This document shows, in pieces, positions 54,559 through 63,486 of a DNA stretch of 64,000 bases. The notes below the pieces were generated by a model. It did no database searches, was not told the DNA's origin, and was given only the letters and a program-made list of their open reading frames with translations. Source of the stretch: Nocardioides cynanchi (lineage in GTDB: Bacteria > Actinomycetota > Actinomycetes > Propionibacteriales > Nocardioidaceae); NCBI RefSeq assembly GCF_008761635.1, contig NZ_CP044344.1, positions 2,170,001 through 2,234,000 on the forward strand, written 5' to 3'. A program made the position numbers and the translations under genes. The stretch's first letter is position 1. Every line of letters begins with the position of its first letter.

Positions 54559-56310
54559 CTAGACGATGTCGGGGGCGCTGACCCGGGCCTCGTCGGCCTC
54601 CTGGTCGGTCAGCTTCTGCTGCGACTGCCGCTCGGCCTCGACCCGGCGCAGGTAGTGGTCCACCTCGTCGTCGCGGCGGGCGCGGTCCCAGCCCAGCTCC
54701 CCGGCCATCAGGTCGGCGGCGGCGAAGACCGCCACCGTGCCGCGGTCGAAGGTCTCGATGGAGATCCGGGTTCGACGGGCGAGGACGTCGTCGAGATGGC
54801 GGGCGCCCTCGTGCGAGACGGCGTACACGACCTCGGCGCAGAGGTAGTCCTCCGCGCCCGGCAGCGGTTCGCCGAGCTCGGGGCGCTGCTCGACCAGGTC
54901 GAGCAGCTCGTCGATCATCCCGCCGTACCGCCCGAGCAGGTGGTCGATGTGGGCGACGTCCAGCCCCGAACGGCGGCTGAGCGCGACCCGCTGGTTGGTG
55001 CGGACCTCGAAGCCGACGGCGCCGAGCAGCGGGACCCGCTCGGTGTGCGAGGGGGCCACGTCGTGCCGGTCGCGGACGGCGAGGTCGATCGCATCCCGCG
55101 CCATGATCCGGTACGTCGTGAGCTTGCCGCCGGCGATCAGCACCAGGCCCGGCACCGGGCTGGCCACGGTGTGCTCGCGGGAGACCTTGGTGGTCGACGA
55201 CCGGGCCTCGCCCTCGCCGGCCGACCCCACGCCGCGTCCGGGCTTGCCGGCCAGCAACGGCCTCAGACCGGCGTACACACCCTCGACGTCGTCGTGGTCG
55301 AGCGGCACGGTCAGCAGCTTGTTGACGTGCTCGAGCAGGTAGTCGATGTCGGTGCGCGAGGCGGCGGGGTGCGCCAGGTCGAGGTCCCACGCGGTGTCGG
55401 TGGTGCCGATGATCCAGTGCCTCCCCCACGGGATCACGAACAGCACGGACTTCTCGGTGCGCGCCACCAGCCCGTACTCCGAGCGGATCCGGTCGCGCGG
55501 CACGACGAGGTGGATCCCCTTGCTGGCCTCGACGTCGAGAGCGAGCTCGCCGCCGAGCAGGTGCTGCACCTCGTCGGTCCAGACCCCGGCGGCGTTGACC
55601 ACCACCCGGGCGCGCACCTCGAGCTCGGCCCCGGTCTCCAGATCGGTGGCGCGCACGCCGACCACCCGCTCGCCCTCGCGCAGGAAGCCGGTGACCCGGG
55701 TGCGGGTCGCGACCTGGGCGCCATAGCCGGCGGCGGTCCGGGCCAGGTTCACCACCAGCCGGGCGTCGTCGACCTGGCAGTCGTAGTAGCGGATCGCGCC
55801 AGTCATGGCGTCGGTGCGCAGGTCGGGGGCGATCCGGGCGATCTGCCGGCGGAACAGGTGGCGGTGCTTGGGCACGCCCATGTCGTACTTGCCGGCCATC
55901 GCCAGCGCGTCGTACAGCGCCAGGCCGGCACCGACGTAGGGCCGCTCGATGGTGCGGTGCAGCGGGTAGAGGAAGGCGACGGGTCGCACCAGGTGCGGCG
56001 CCAGCCGGGTCAGCAGCAGCCCGCGCTCCTGCAGTGCCTCACGGACCAGGGCGAAGTCGAACATCTCCAGGTAGCGCAGCCCTCCGTGGACCAGCTTGCT
56101 GGAGCGCGACGACGTGCCGCTGGCCAGGTCGCGCTGCTCGAGCAGCCCGACGCTCAGGCCGCGGGTGACCGCGTCGAGCGCCGCGCCGGTCCCGACGATG
56201 CCGCCGCCGACCACCAGCACGTCGAGCACCGCGTCCCCGGTCGCGGTGCCGGCGAGGGCCGCCAGCGCGCTCGCCCGACCCGTCGGATCGAGGGCGGTGG
56301 ACTGGGGCAT
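54559..56310 (-). CDS. glpD: Glycerol-3-phosphate dehydrogenase (FAD, aerobic)
   Basis: A 583-residue membrane-associated FAD enzyme oxidising glycerol-3-phosphate to DHAP. VLVVGGGIVGTGAALDAVTR is the FAD-binding start; LASGTSSRSSKLVHGGLRYL and GGKLTTYR are GlpD signatures. A C-terminal DUF-like helical domain (RRDDEVDHYLRRVEAER) fits family length. No glpK or glpF is adjacent. It is alone on its strand next to the CapA-type gene. Confidence 0.95.
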   Translation of the reverse strand: MPQSTALDPTGRASALAALAGTATGDAVLDVLVVGGGIVGTGAALDAVTRGLSVGLLEQRDLASGTSSRSSKLVHGGLRYLEMFDFALVREALQERGLLLTRLAPHLVRPVAFLYPLHRTIERPYVGAGLALYDALAMAGKYDMGVPKHRHLFRRQIARIAPDLRTDAMTGAIRYYDCQVDDARLVVNLARTAAGYGAQVATRTRVTGFLREGERVVGVRATDLETGAELEVRARVVVNAAGVWTDEVQHLLGGELALDVEASKGIHLVVPRDRIRSEYGLVARTEKSVLFVIPWGRHWIIGTTDTAWDLDLAHPAASRTDIDYLLEHVNKLLTVPLDHDDVEGVYAGLRPLLAGKPGRGVGSAGEGEARSSTTKVSREHTVASPVPGLVLIAGGKLTTYRIMARDAIDLAVRDRHDVAPSHTERVPLLGAVGFEVRTNQRVALSRRSGLDVAHIDHLLGRYGGMIDELLDLVEQRPELGEPLPGAEDYLCAEVVYAVSHEGARHLDDVLARRTRISIETFDRGTVAVFAAADLMAGELGWDRARRDDEVDHYLRRVEAERQSQQKLTDQEADEARVSAPDIV

Positions 56311-56405
56311 GCCACGATCCTCTCAACCCGGGACCGTTCCACCGCAACCCGACGCGATGCCAGCGCGTCCCAGCGACGACCGGAACACCAACGGACGGAG
56401 ACCAG

Positions 56406-57665
56406 GTGCGCGCCACGACCCGGGTCGGCCTGGCCGGAGGCCTCCTGTCGCTGACGCTCGCGGCCTCGCTGCTGGCCTCCGGCTCGCCACCCGGAGGCGG
56501 GCGTGCCGGACCGGCCGGGCTCGGGCCGTCGAGCGTCCCGCTTCCCCGGGTCACGCCGTCCGCGGAGCCCCCGGCCCGGCCCGGCCCCCGGCACCAGCAC
56601 ACCCCCGCCGCCGGACCCCCGCCGCACCGCCACGTCACCGTGGTGATGAGCGGCGACCTGCTGTGGCACAACACGGTCTGGGAGAGCGCCCACGAGGACG
56701 CCGTACGCCTCGGCACGCACCAGCCCTTCGACTTCGGGCCGGCGTTCGCGGCGATGGCTCCGGTGGTACGACGTGCCGACCTGGCGATCTGCCACGAGGA
56801 GGTGCCGTTCGCCGCCGACGACGCCCATCTGTCGAGCTACCCGGTGTTCGCTGCGCCACCGGAGGTCGCACCCTGGATCGCCTCGATGGGCTGGGACGCC
56901 TGCACGACCGACTCCAACCACAGCATCGACCAGGGGTTCGCCGGGCTGGTGCGCACCGCGAACCTGCTCGAGCGCAACGGCGTCCGCCACGTCGGCACCT
57001 TCCGGACGGCCGCCGAGCGACGCCGCCCCGTCATCCTGACGACCCGCAACGGCGTCCGCGTCGGCATCGTCGGCGGGACCTACTCGCTCAACGGGTTCGC
57101 ACTGCCCCCCGACAAGCGGTGGGCGGTCTCGATGTGGGACGCCGACAACCTGATCGCCCAGGCGAAGGCCGCGAAGGCGGCCGGCGCCGACATCGTGCTC
57201 GTGCAGTACCACGGGGGCGACGAGTACTCCCGCCTGCCCAACGCCGAGCAGGTGGCACTGGTCCGCCGGCTCACCGCCTGCCCGGCCGTGGACCTCGTCT
57301 TCGCCGAGCACGTCCACGTCGTGCAGCCGATCACCCGGGTCAACGGCACGTGGGTCGTCTACGGGATGGGCAACATGATCGCCCAGATGGACCCCGTCTA
57401 CCCCCGCGCCTTCGAAGGCATCACCGTGCGGTTCCGCTTCACCCAGTCGCGGCACGGGTTCCGGGTGGACCGAGCGGCCTACATCCCGACCTACTGGAAC
57501 CTCTGGTCCCCCGGTCACCCGATCCGGATCCAGCGCGTCGACCGGGCCCTGGCCCACGGCGCCCCGGACCGCGCCCGGTTGCTCGAGGCCCGTCGGATGA
57601 CCCGGCTTGCGGTCAACGGTCTCGCGACACGCGGCGGCACGACTCCCGGACTACGCGAGCGCTGA
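56406..57665 (+). CDS. CapA/PgsA-like secreted phosphoesterase-fold protein
   Basis: A 419-residue exported protein: a signal peptide (GLAGGLLSLTLAASLLASGS), a Pro-rich linker and a CapA-family domain resembling metallophosphatases (TVVMSGDLLWHN, ICHEEVPFAAD, STDSNHS-like DSNHSIDQG, VQYHGGDEY and AEHVHVVQP). CapA homologues take part in poly-gamma-glutamate or capsule-type processes; most actinobacterial members are uncharacterised. GGAG lies about 6 nt before GTG 56406. It is divergent from glpD. Confidence 0.82.
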   Translation: MRATTRVGLAGGLLSLTLAASLLASGSPPGGGRAGPAGLGPSSVPLPRVTPSAEPPARPGPRHQHTPAAGPPPHRHVTVVMSGDLLWHNTVWESAHEDAVRLGTHQPFDFGPAFAAMAPVVRRADLAICHEEVPFAADDAHLSSYPVFAAPPEVAPWIASMGWDACTTDSNHSIDQGFAGLVRTANLLERNGVRHVGTFRTAAERRRPVILTTRNGVRVGIVGGTYSLNGFALPPDKRWAVSMWDADNLIAQAKAAKAAGADIVLVQYHGGDEYSRLPNAEQVALVRRLTACPAVDLVFAEHVHVVQPITRVNGTWVVYGMGNMIAQMDPVYPRAFEGITVRFRFTQSRHGFRVDRAAYIPTYWNLWSPGHPIRIQRVDRALAHGAPDRARLLEARRMTRLAVNGLATRGGTTPGLRER

Positions 57666-57691
57666 ACGCGTTTTGCGGGTTTGATGGGACC

Positions 57692-58966
57692 GTGGACGAG
57701 ATCGTCGCGCTCTACGACGATGGGGGACGTCCCGCGGGAAGTGCCCCTCGGTCGGTGATGCGCGCGGAAAACCTGCGTCACGCCGCCACCGGCGTGGTCG
57801 TCCGCGACCGCCTGGGCCGGGTCTACGTGCACCGTCGCACCAACACCAAGGACGTCTACCCCGGCCGCTGGGACTTCACCGCGGGCGGGGTCGTGCTCTA
57901 CGAGGAGGATCCTCTCGACGGCGCCCGGCGCGAGCTGCTGGAGGAGCTCGGCATCGAGGGTGAGCTGGTGTCGCTGGGCGAGGCGGACTACGCCGACGAG
58001 CACACGTCGTACCGCGCCTTCCGCTACGTCACCAGCTGCGACGGCGTGGTGACCCCGCAGGCCTCTGAGATCGCCTACGGCACCTGGATCAGCATCGAGC
58101 GCCTGCTCCCCCTGATGGAGGACCCCGACCTCGCGTTCATGCCCGACACGGTAGAGCTGTTCGGCGACTGGCTGCGCGAGCGCGCCGCCGAGCGCAGCGA
58201 GCCCAGCCAGGGCTGGGACTCCCTCGCCACCATCGTCGAGGGCAGGTGGATCGACCGGCAGCCGCGCTTCCGCGACGTCGCCGCCCCCCTGCGTGCCGAG
58301 ACCCGGCTGCTGCCGGCGATCGCCCCACTGCTCCCGCTCAGCGTGCCGCTGCCCGAGGTGCTGGACGAGCACCCGCTCCGGGTCCGGCACCTGCTCGTCC
58401 CCGGCGAGCCGGCCACCGAGGTGGAGCTGACCGCCGCCGACGGGACCCGGATGGGTGAGTTCCTCCGGGCCCTGCACGACCTCCCCCGCGAGGTGTACGC
58501 CACGGCCGGGGTGGACGACGACCTCAAGGCCCGGGCCGAGCTGATGGCCACCCTCGACAAGCTGCTGCACCGGGTGCTGCCGCTCCTGCCCGAGGAGCAC
58601 CAGGAGGCCGGCCGCGCGCTGCTCGGCCAGGTCGCCGCCCGCACACCGGTCACGCTCGTGCACGGCGACCTCGGCCCGGCGCACCTGCTGTCGCAGGACG
58701 GCGTGCTCACCGGCGTGATCGACTGGACCGACGCCCGGCTCGGCGATCCGGCCCTGGACCTCGCGTGGGCGCTCTACGGCTCGCCCGAGCCGTTCGCCGA
58801 GGCCGTCGCCACGGCGTACGCCGTCACCGACGAGGAGCTGTCCCGGGCCCTGGCGTGGCACCGGCTCGGCCCGTGGTACGAGGTGCTGTGGGGCCAGTCC
58901 GCCGGCGGCAAGGAGTACGTCGAGTCCGGCCTCGCGGGCATCCTCGAGCGGATCGGCGCCGGCTGA
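57692..58966 (+). CDS. NUDIX hydrolase-phosphotransferase (APH) fusion
   Basis: A 424-residue protein with an N-terminal NUDIX domain (residues about 20-170): the box reads G-x5-E-x7-REL-x-EELG, within ARRELLEELGIEG. The C-terminal half (about 190-424) resembles aminoglycoside phosphotransferases: LVHGDLGPAHLLSQDG and VIDWTDARLGDPALDLAW. His replaces the usual Asn in HGDLxxxN, as in many actinobacterial relatives. Substrates are unknown; a sequential role in nucleotide and small-molecule handling is an inference. GTG 57692 is preferred over the long upstream reading frame. Confidence 0.83.
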   Translation: MDEIVALYDDGGRPAGSAPRSVMRAENLRHAATGVVVRDRLGRVYVHRRTNTKDVYPGRWDFTAGGVVLYEEDPLDGARRELLEELGIEGELVSLGEADYADEHTSYRAFRYVTSCDGVVTPQASEIAYGTWISIERLLPLMEDPDLAFMPDTVELFGDWLRERAAERSEPSQGWDSLATIVEGRWIDRQPRFRDVAAPLRAETRLLPAIAPLLPLSVPLPEVLDEHPLRVRHLLVPGEPATEVELTAADGTRMGEFLRALHDLPREVYATAGVDDDLKARAELMATLDKLLHRVLPLLPEEHQEAGRALLGQVAARTPVTLVHGDLGPAHLLSQDGVLTGVIDWTDARLGDPALDLAWALYGSPEPFAEAVATAYAVTDEELSRALAWHRLGPWYEVLWGQSAGGKEYVESGLAGILERIGAG

Positions 58967-58984
58967 GCGCTGCCGGGCGGCCGG

Positions 58985-59368
58985 TCAGCGGGGTACGACG
59001 AGCCGGGACTCGTAGGCGAAGACGACCGCCTGGACGCGGTCGCGCAGGCCGAGCTTGGCCAGCACCCGCGCCACATGCGTCTTCACCGTGGCCACCGAGA
59101 CGTAGAGCTCGGCGGCGATCTCGGCGTTGCTGGCCCCGGTGGCCATCGCCCGGAGCACGACCAGCTCGCGCTTGGTGAGCAGCTTCAGCTCGTCGGGCAG
59201 GGCACGGGGGCCCGGGTGCTGGTCGCCGGGACGGTCGGTCCGGCGAGCGGTGCGGCCGAGGGCCGACATCAGGCCCTCGACGGCGAGGTCGTCGAGGTGC
59301 AAGGTGAGCTGGGTGCGATCGCCCCAGCGGTTGCGGTGCAGCGCCGGTGGCGCGGCGATCATGGTCAT
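58985..59368 (-). CDS. Orphan LuxR-type HTH protein
   Basis: A 127-residue DNA-binding protein lacking a receiver domain. The C-terminal LuxR/NarL HTH is [21 protein letters not shown], then [20 protein letters not shown]. The N-terminal 55 residues ([19 protein letters not shown]) are not recognised. With no phosphoacceptor it may act constitutively, like GerE-type single-domain LuxR proteins, or bind a partner. A 12-bp palindrome lies about 43 nt upstream of the start and could be its own operator. Confidence 0.82.
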   Translation of the reverse strand: MTMIAAPPALHRNRWGDRTQLTLHLDDLAVEGLMSALGRTARRTDRPGDQHPGPRALPDELKLLTKRELVVLRAMATGASNAEIAAELYVSVATVKTHVARVLAKLGLRDRVQAVVFAYESRLVVPR

Positions 59369-59410
59369 GTCCCTGTGTCCCCCTGTGAGTCGCGTGCGGT
59401 CACCGAGCGT

Positions 59411-59422
59411 CCGTGATCACGG
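59411..59422. promoter_or_regulatory. 12-bp palindrome upstream of the orphan LuxR gene
   Basis: CCGTGATCACGG reads the same on both strands. It lies between the orphan LuxR gene and guaB3, nearer to the former. An additional distant inverted pair, GTGCAAGAT and ATCTTGCAC, flanks it. Confidence 0.35.
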
Positions 59423-59571
59423 CCCGAGCGCGCTCCTGTGCAAGATCGGACACGCGCGACGCTCCGCACATCACCCAAGAGGGTGCATCGGCGCGCTACG
59501 TACGTGACCGGTCGCTCCATCTTGCACCGGGTCCTCCCCGGACGCATCAGGTAATTCGGGCACGACGTGGG

Positions 59572-60678
59572 TCAGGAGACGACGACCTCGATCCGCTGGA
59601 ACTCCTTGAGCTCGGTGTAGCCGGTGGTGGCCATGGCCCGCTTGAGGGCGCCGACGAGGTTCATCGTGCCGTCGGCGACCCGCGACGGCCCGAAGAGGAT
59701 CTCGGCCAGGGTGCCGACGGTGCCGATCTCCACGCGCTCGCCGCGCGGCAGGTCCGCGTGCACGGCCTCGGCTCCCCAGTGGAAGCCCTGCCCCGGGGCG
59801 TCGCTGGCCCGGGCGAACGGCGAGCCGATCATCACCGCGTCGGCGCCGCAGGCGATCGCCTTGGCGATGTCGCCGCTGCGGCCGATCGAGCCGTCGGCGA
59901 TCACATGGACGTAGCGGCCGCCCGACTCGTCGAGGTAGTCCCGGCGGGCGCCGGCGACGTCCGCGACCGCACTGGCCATCGGCACGCTCACCCCCAGCAC
60001 CGTGCGGGTGGTGTGGGCCGCTCCCCCGCCGAACCCGACCAGGACACCGGCGGCACCGGTGCGCATCAGGTGCAGCGCCGCCTGGTAGGTCGCGCAGCCA
60101 CCGACGATCACGGGGACGTCGAGCTCGTAGATGAACTCCTTGAGGTTCAGCGGCTCGGCCTGGGCGCTGACGTGCTCGGCGCTGACCGTGGTGCCGCGGA
60201 TCACGAACATGTCCACGCCCGCGTCGACCACGGCCTTCGCGAACTCCTTGGTGCGCTGCGGGCTGAGCGAGCCGGCCACCGTCACCCCGGCCTCCCTCAT
60301 CTGCTGGAGCCGCTGGGTGATCAGCTGGGCCTTGATCGGCTCGGCGTACATCTCCTGCATCCGGCGGACGGCGGGTACGCCGTCGAGCTCGGCGATCTCG
60401 GCGAGCAGGTCGCTCGGGTCGTCGTACCGCGTCCAGAGGCCCTCGAGATTCAGCACACCGAGGCCGCCGTAGCGGCCCAGGGCGATCGCGGTGTCGGGCG
60501 ACATCACCGAGTCCATCGGCGCGGCGATGATCGGGAGCTCGAAGCGGTAGGCATCGATCTGCCACGCCACGCTGACCTCCTCGGGGTCGCGGGTCCGCCG
60601 GCTCGGGACGATCGCGATGTCGTCGAAGGCATAGGCCCGGCGTCCGCGCTTGGCGCGGCCGATCTCGATCTCGCTCAC
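59572..60678 (-). CDS. guaB3: GuaB3-family IMP dehydrogenase-like enzyme
   Basis: A 368-residue TIM-barrel enzyme of the GuaB3 branch. Hallmarks: FELPIIAAPMDSVMSPD, VPVIVGGCATYQAALHLM, VHVIADGSIGRSGDIAKAIACGADAVMIGS and an actinobacterial-style ending GYTELKEFQRIEVVV. The loop that holds the catalytic Cys in GuaB (ICTTR) here reads AAHTTR, so the Cys is His. It lacks the CBS pair of GuaB. GMP reductase-like activity has been reported for cyanobacterial GuaB3; activity here is unknown. It has a leaderless -10 box. Confidence 0.93.
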   Translation of the reverse strand: MSEIEIGRAKRGRRAYAFDDIAIVPSRRTRDPEEVSVAWQIDAYRFELPIIAAPMDSVMSPDTAIALGRYGGLGVLNLEGLWTRYDDPSDLLAEIAELDGVPAVRRMQEMYAEPIKAQLITQRLQQMREAGVTVAGSLSPQRTKEFAKAVVDAGVDMFVIRGTTVSAEHVSAQAEPLNLKEFIYELDVPVIVGGCATYQAALHLMRTGAAGVLVGFGGGAAHTTRTVLGVSVPMASAVADVAGARRDYLDESGGRYVHVIADGSIGRSGDIAKAIACGADAVMIGSPFARASDAPGQGFHWGAEAVHADLPRGERVEIGTVGTLAEILFGPSRVADGTMNLVGALKRAMATTGYTELKEFQRIEVVVS

Positions 60679-60684
60679 GGAGGC

Positions 60685-60690
60685 AGGGTA
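60685..60690 (-). promoter_or_regulatory. -10 box of a leaderless guaB3 promoter
   Basis: On the minus strand TACCCT, then GCCTCC (6 nt), then GTG 60678. Confidence 0.45.
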
Positions 60691-60813
60691 TCGACGCCTC
60701 TGCAGTGTGGGTGAAATCGCATCACTCGAGCCCCACGAGTTCCGCCGTTCTGCCGCGCGACGGCGCTTCCTCTGCGACCGTTTTCAGTACCCCACCTTGG
60801 AACGGAGCCGGTC

Positions 60814-62652
60814 ATGTCATGTCCTCACCAGCGACGGCGCAGCCGTCTCCTGGCGAGCGCCGTGGCGCTGGCGGCCACGGTGGGCGTGATCGGCCTGGCG
60901 GCTCCGTCGTACGCCGGCGACGACTACCCGTACCGGGGCCTGGGCCAGTGTCCGCTGGTGCCGCTGCCGCCGGTCAAGCCCGGCCCTCCCGGTCAGCCTG
61001 GTCAGCCAGGCCACCCGGGACAGCCCGGTCAGCCGGGTCACCCGGGACAGCCGGGTCACCCGGGGTCGGGCCCGTCCACGCCGGGCAACGCGCCGCACGG
61101 ACCGCACGCCCCGCACGCGCCCGGCGGGCCGGCGACCCCGGGACCGACGACCCCTGCCACGCCGGCCACCCCGCCGCCTCCCCGGGAGTGCGCGAAGCAC
61201 ATCTGGATCTACAACGGCACGTACGGCGACCCCTGGGGCTTCGCGCTGCGCAACTGCACGAGCTTCGTGGCCTGGCGGCTGCGTGAGACCAACGGCGTGA
61301 CCGACTTCTCGAACTACTCCGGGGGCGGCTCGTGGGGCGACGCCCGGCACTGGGACGACAACGCGCAGGCCCTCGGCTACCTGGTCGACGACGTGCCCGC
61401 GGTCGGCGCCGTGGCCCAGACCGACCACGGCCGGGTCGGCCACGTGGCCTGGGTCTCCGCGGTCGGCGACGGCACCGTGACCGTCGAGGAGTACAACTAC
61501 TACACGCCCGGCGCCTACGACGTCCGCACCGTGCCGACCTCGACCTTCCGATACCTGCACCTCGACGACGTCGCACCCGCGCCGTACCTCGGCTCGACCC
61601 GGGCCACCGCCACCGCGGTCGACCTGCGCGGGCTCACCTGGACCGCCCGCGTCACCGCGGCCGGTGACCTCGTCGTACGTCGACCGTCGGGGCACGACGT
61701 CCGCGTAGGCCCCTCGGGCGCCTGGTCGCGGCACGCGGCCCCGTCGCTCGTGGCCGACGAGTCCGGCCGGATGTGGCTGGCCGGGGTCACCGGCAACGGA
61801 CGGGTCCTCCTGACCCATGCCTCCACCGCGGACCCCCGCTGGAGCAGGCTACGCACGCTCGGGCACGGCGGCTGGTCCGCGACCTCGACCCCGATGCTCG
61901 TCGTCGACGGAGCCGGCCGGCTCCACGCCTTCGCCCTGAGCGCCGGGGGCACGCTGGTCGAGCGCCATCCGGTCCGGCCCGACGCCGCACGGTGGAGCCT
62001 GCCGCACCGACTCGGCCGGCCAGGCTCGTGGTCACCGCAGAGCGCTCCGGCCACGAGCACCGACCGCCAGGGACGGACCTGGCTGGTCGCGGTCACCCGG
62101 CAGGGGGCGCTCCTGGCCCGGCACAGCAACCCGTCGGGCACCTGGTGGACGACCTTCCACGCCGTCGACGGCCGGACCTGGTCGCCGACGTCGACTCCGG
62201 CCCTCACCACCGCGGCCGACGGCCGCCTGTGGCTGGCCTCGGTCACCTCGCGCGGCGAACTGGTCTCGCGGCACACCGGCCTCCGGCCCGGCCCCGGAGC
62301 CGGTCGCTGGCAGGCCACCACCGAGCTCGGCGGCCGTTTCTCGCCCTACGCCTCCCCGACGATCGCGTCGGACGGTGCCGGGCGACTGTGGCTGGCCGCG
62401 GTCGACACCGCCGGCCGGGTGGTGCTCCGCGGCGCCGACACCCGCGACCGCTGGGGCCACGCCCACCGACTGGCTCCGGCCGTCTCGGTGACGGACGGCC
62501 CGGCACTGCTGGCCCTGCGTTCGGGTGGCGTCCGGATCGCGGCGCTCGGCTCCGACGGCGCGCTGCTCTCACGCAGGATCGGAACGCTCCGGGTCGGCCG
62601 GTCCAGCGCCCGCGGCGGTGGCTTCTCAATGCTGCGGCTGTTCGGCCTCTGA
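60814..62652 (+). CDS. Secreted CHAP amidase with collagen-like linker and C-terminal repeats
   Basis: A 612-residue exported protein: a signal peptide (LLASAVALAATVGVIGLAAPSYAG), a Gly-Pro-Gln/His collagen-like linker (residues 57-84), a Pro/Thr-rich stretch, then a CHAP domain (residues 130-235) with the catalytic Cys in LRNCTSFVAW and His in GRVGHVAWV. The rest holds six or so WLA-x-V/T repeats (SGRMWLAGVTGNG, GRTWLVAVTRQG, DGRLWLASVTSRG), probably a beta-propeller-like binding domain. CHAP proteins cleave peptidoglycan. GGAG lies 6 nt before ATG 60814. Confidence 0.86.
   Translation: MSCPHQRRRSRLLASAVALAATVGVIGLAAPSYAGDDYPYRGLGQCPLVPLPPVKPGPPGQPGQPGHPGQPGQPGHPGQPGHPGSGPSTPGNAPHGPHAPHAPGGPATPGPTTPATPATPPPPRECAKHIWIYNGTYGDPWGFALRNCTSFVAWRLRETNGVTDFSNYSGGGSWGDARHWDDNAQALGYLVDDVPAVGAVAQTDHGRVGHVAWVSAVGDGTVTVEEYNYYTPGAYDVRTVPTSTFRYLHLDDVAPAPYLGSTRATATAVDLRGLTWTARVTAAGDLVVRRPSGHDVRVGPSGAWSRHAAPSLVADESGRMWLAGVTGNGRVLLTHASTADPRWSRLRTLGHGGWSATSTPMLVVDGAGRLHAFALSAGGTLVERHPVRPDAARWSLPHRLGRPGSWSPQSAPATSTDRQGRTWLVAVTRQGALLARHSNPSGTWWTTFHAVDGRTWSPTSTPALTTAADGRLWLASVTSRGELVSRHTGLRPGPGAGRWQATTELGGRFSPYASPTIASDGAGRLWLAAVDTAGRVVLRGADTRDRWGHAHRLAPAVSVTDGPALLALRSGGVRIAALGSDGALLSRRIGTLRVGRSSARGGGFSMLRLFGL
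60982..61065 (+). repeat. Collagen-like G-x-y repeat
   Basis: Nine Gly-x-y triplets (GPP, GQP, GQP, GHP and so on) are encoded by related but non-identical 9-bp units. The array sits between the signal peptide and the CHAP domain. Confidence 0.88.
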
Positions 62653-62669
62653 GCCCCGCCCGACGCCTG

Positions 62670-63359
62670 TCAGGCTCCGCCGCCGAGGAGCACCTCGTCG
62701 CCGAGGCGGATCGTCCCGGGCTCGACGACGTCGACGAAGATCGCCAGCCGCTGGTCGCGGGTCTCGGCGAGGGCCTTCAGCCAGCCGCCCAGGGGCGGCA
62801 GCCCCTCCTGGGCGATGTCGACCATCCGGCAGCGCTCGATCCGCTTGACCACGACGAAGGAGGTCGAGCCGATCGACAGGGGGCCCGTCCAGGTCTCCTC
62901 GACGAACGGCTCGCTGGTCTCGACCACGAGGTTGGGGCGCAGCCGGCGCGGGTCGGCGTCGATGTCCCAGTGCTCACGGCACCAGTCGAGGGTCGCGGTG
63001 CCGACCAGCGAGACCCAGCCCTCGTCGTGGTGGGGAGTGTCGCCCTCGGGCAGCACCCGCACCGGGTCGCCCATGGCGCCGGTCAGGACGGCGTCCAGAG
63101 CCGGGTCACCGGCCGGCCACTCGCCGTCGGCTCCGGTCACGCGTACGCCGTCGCTCGTCGTACGGGCGGCGAAGTCGAAGACCGCGTCGCGGCGACGGAA
63201 GCGGCGGGAGTGCTTGCCCGAGGCCAGCCTCCCGTCGTCGTCGACCACGGCGTACCACCGGTCGCCCACCACCCCACGTCGGTCGAGATCGACCTCGGCG
63301 AGCGACTCGCCGGCCATCGACTTCACCGGGTAGCGACGGATCTCCGAGACGCGGGGCAC
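62670..63359 (-). CDS. MOSC-domain protein
   Basis: A 229-residue protein of the YcbX/MOSC type. The N-terminal MOSC_N region RVSEIRRYPVKSMAGE and DLDRRGVVGDRWYAVVDDDGR lead into the MOSC core LRPNLVVETSEPFVEETW and KRIERCRMVDIAQEG, where the Cys may bind molybdenum cofactor. GTG 63359 has a -10-like TAGCGT (63372-63367) 7 nt upstream; GTG 63368, 1 nt after the zinc-ribbon stop, is the alternative. It may reduce N-hydroxylated compounds with a partner, as YcbX does. Confidence 0.8.
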   Translation of the reverse strand: MPRVSEIRRYPVKSMAGESLAEVDLDRRGVVGDRWYAVVDDDGRLASGKHSRRFRRRDAVFDFAARTTSDGVRVTGADGEWPAGDPALDAVLTGAMGDPVRVLPEGDTPHHDEGWVSLVGTATLDWCREHWDIDADPRRLRPNLVVETSEPFVEETWTGPLSIGSTSFVVVKRIERCRMVDIAQEGLPPLGGWLKALAETRDQRLAIFVDVVEPGTIRLGDEVLLGGGA

Positions 63360-63369
63360 GTCGCCCACG

Positions 63370-63483
63370 CTAGTCGCCGAGCACCGGCTCGCCACAGATC
63401 GGGCAGTTCAGGCTGTCGCTGTCCGCACCGGCGGGGACGTCACCGGTGGCTCCACAGGTGTCGCAGACCCAGCGCCGCCCCAT
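63370..63483 (-). CDS. 37-residue rubredoxin-like zinc-ribbon protein
   Basis: A very short protein, MGRRWVCDTCGATG then NCPICGEPVLGD, with two CxxC pairs (CDTC and CPIC) that should bind one zinc or iron. It begins 3 bp after the guaB stop and precedes the MOSC gene, so it may be co-transcribed with both. It resembles the zinc-ribbon part of rubrerythrin or small zinc-ribbon proteins. The function is unknown. Confidence 0.7.
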   Translation of the reverse strand: MGRRWVCDTCGATGDVPAGADSDSLNCPICGEPVLGD

Positions 63484-63486
63484 CGG

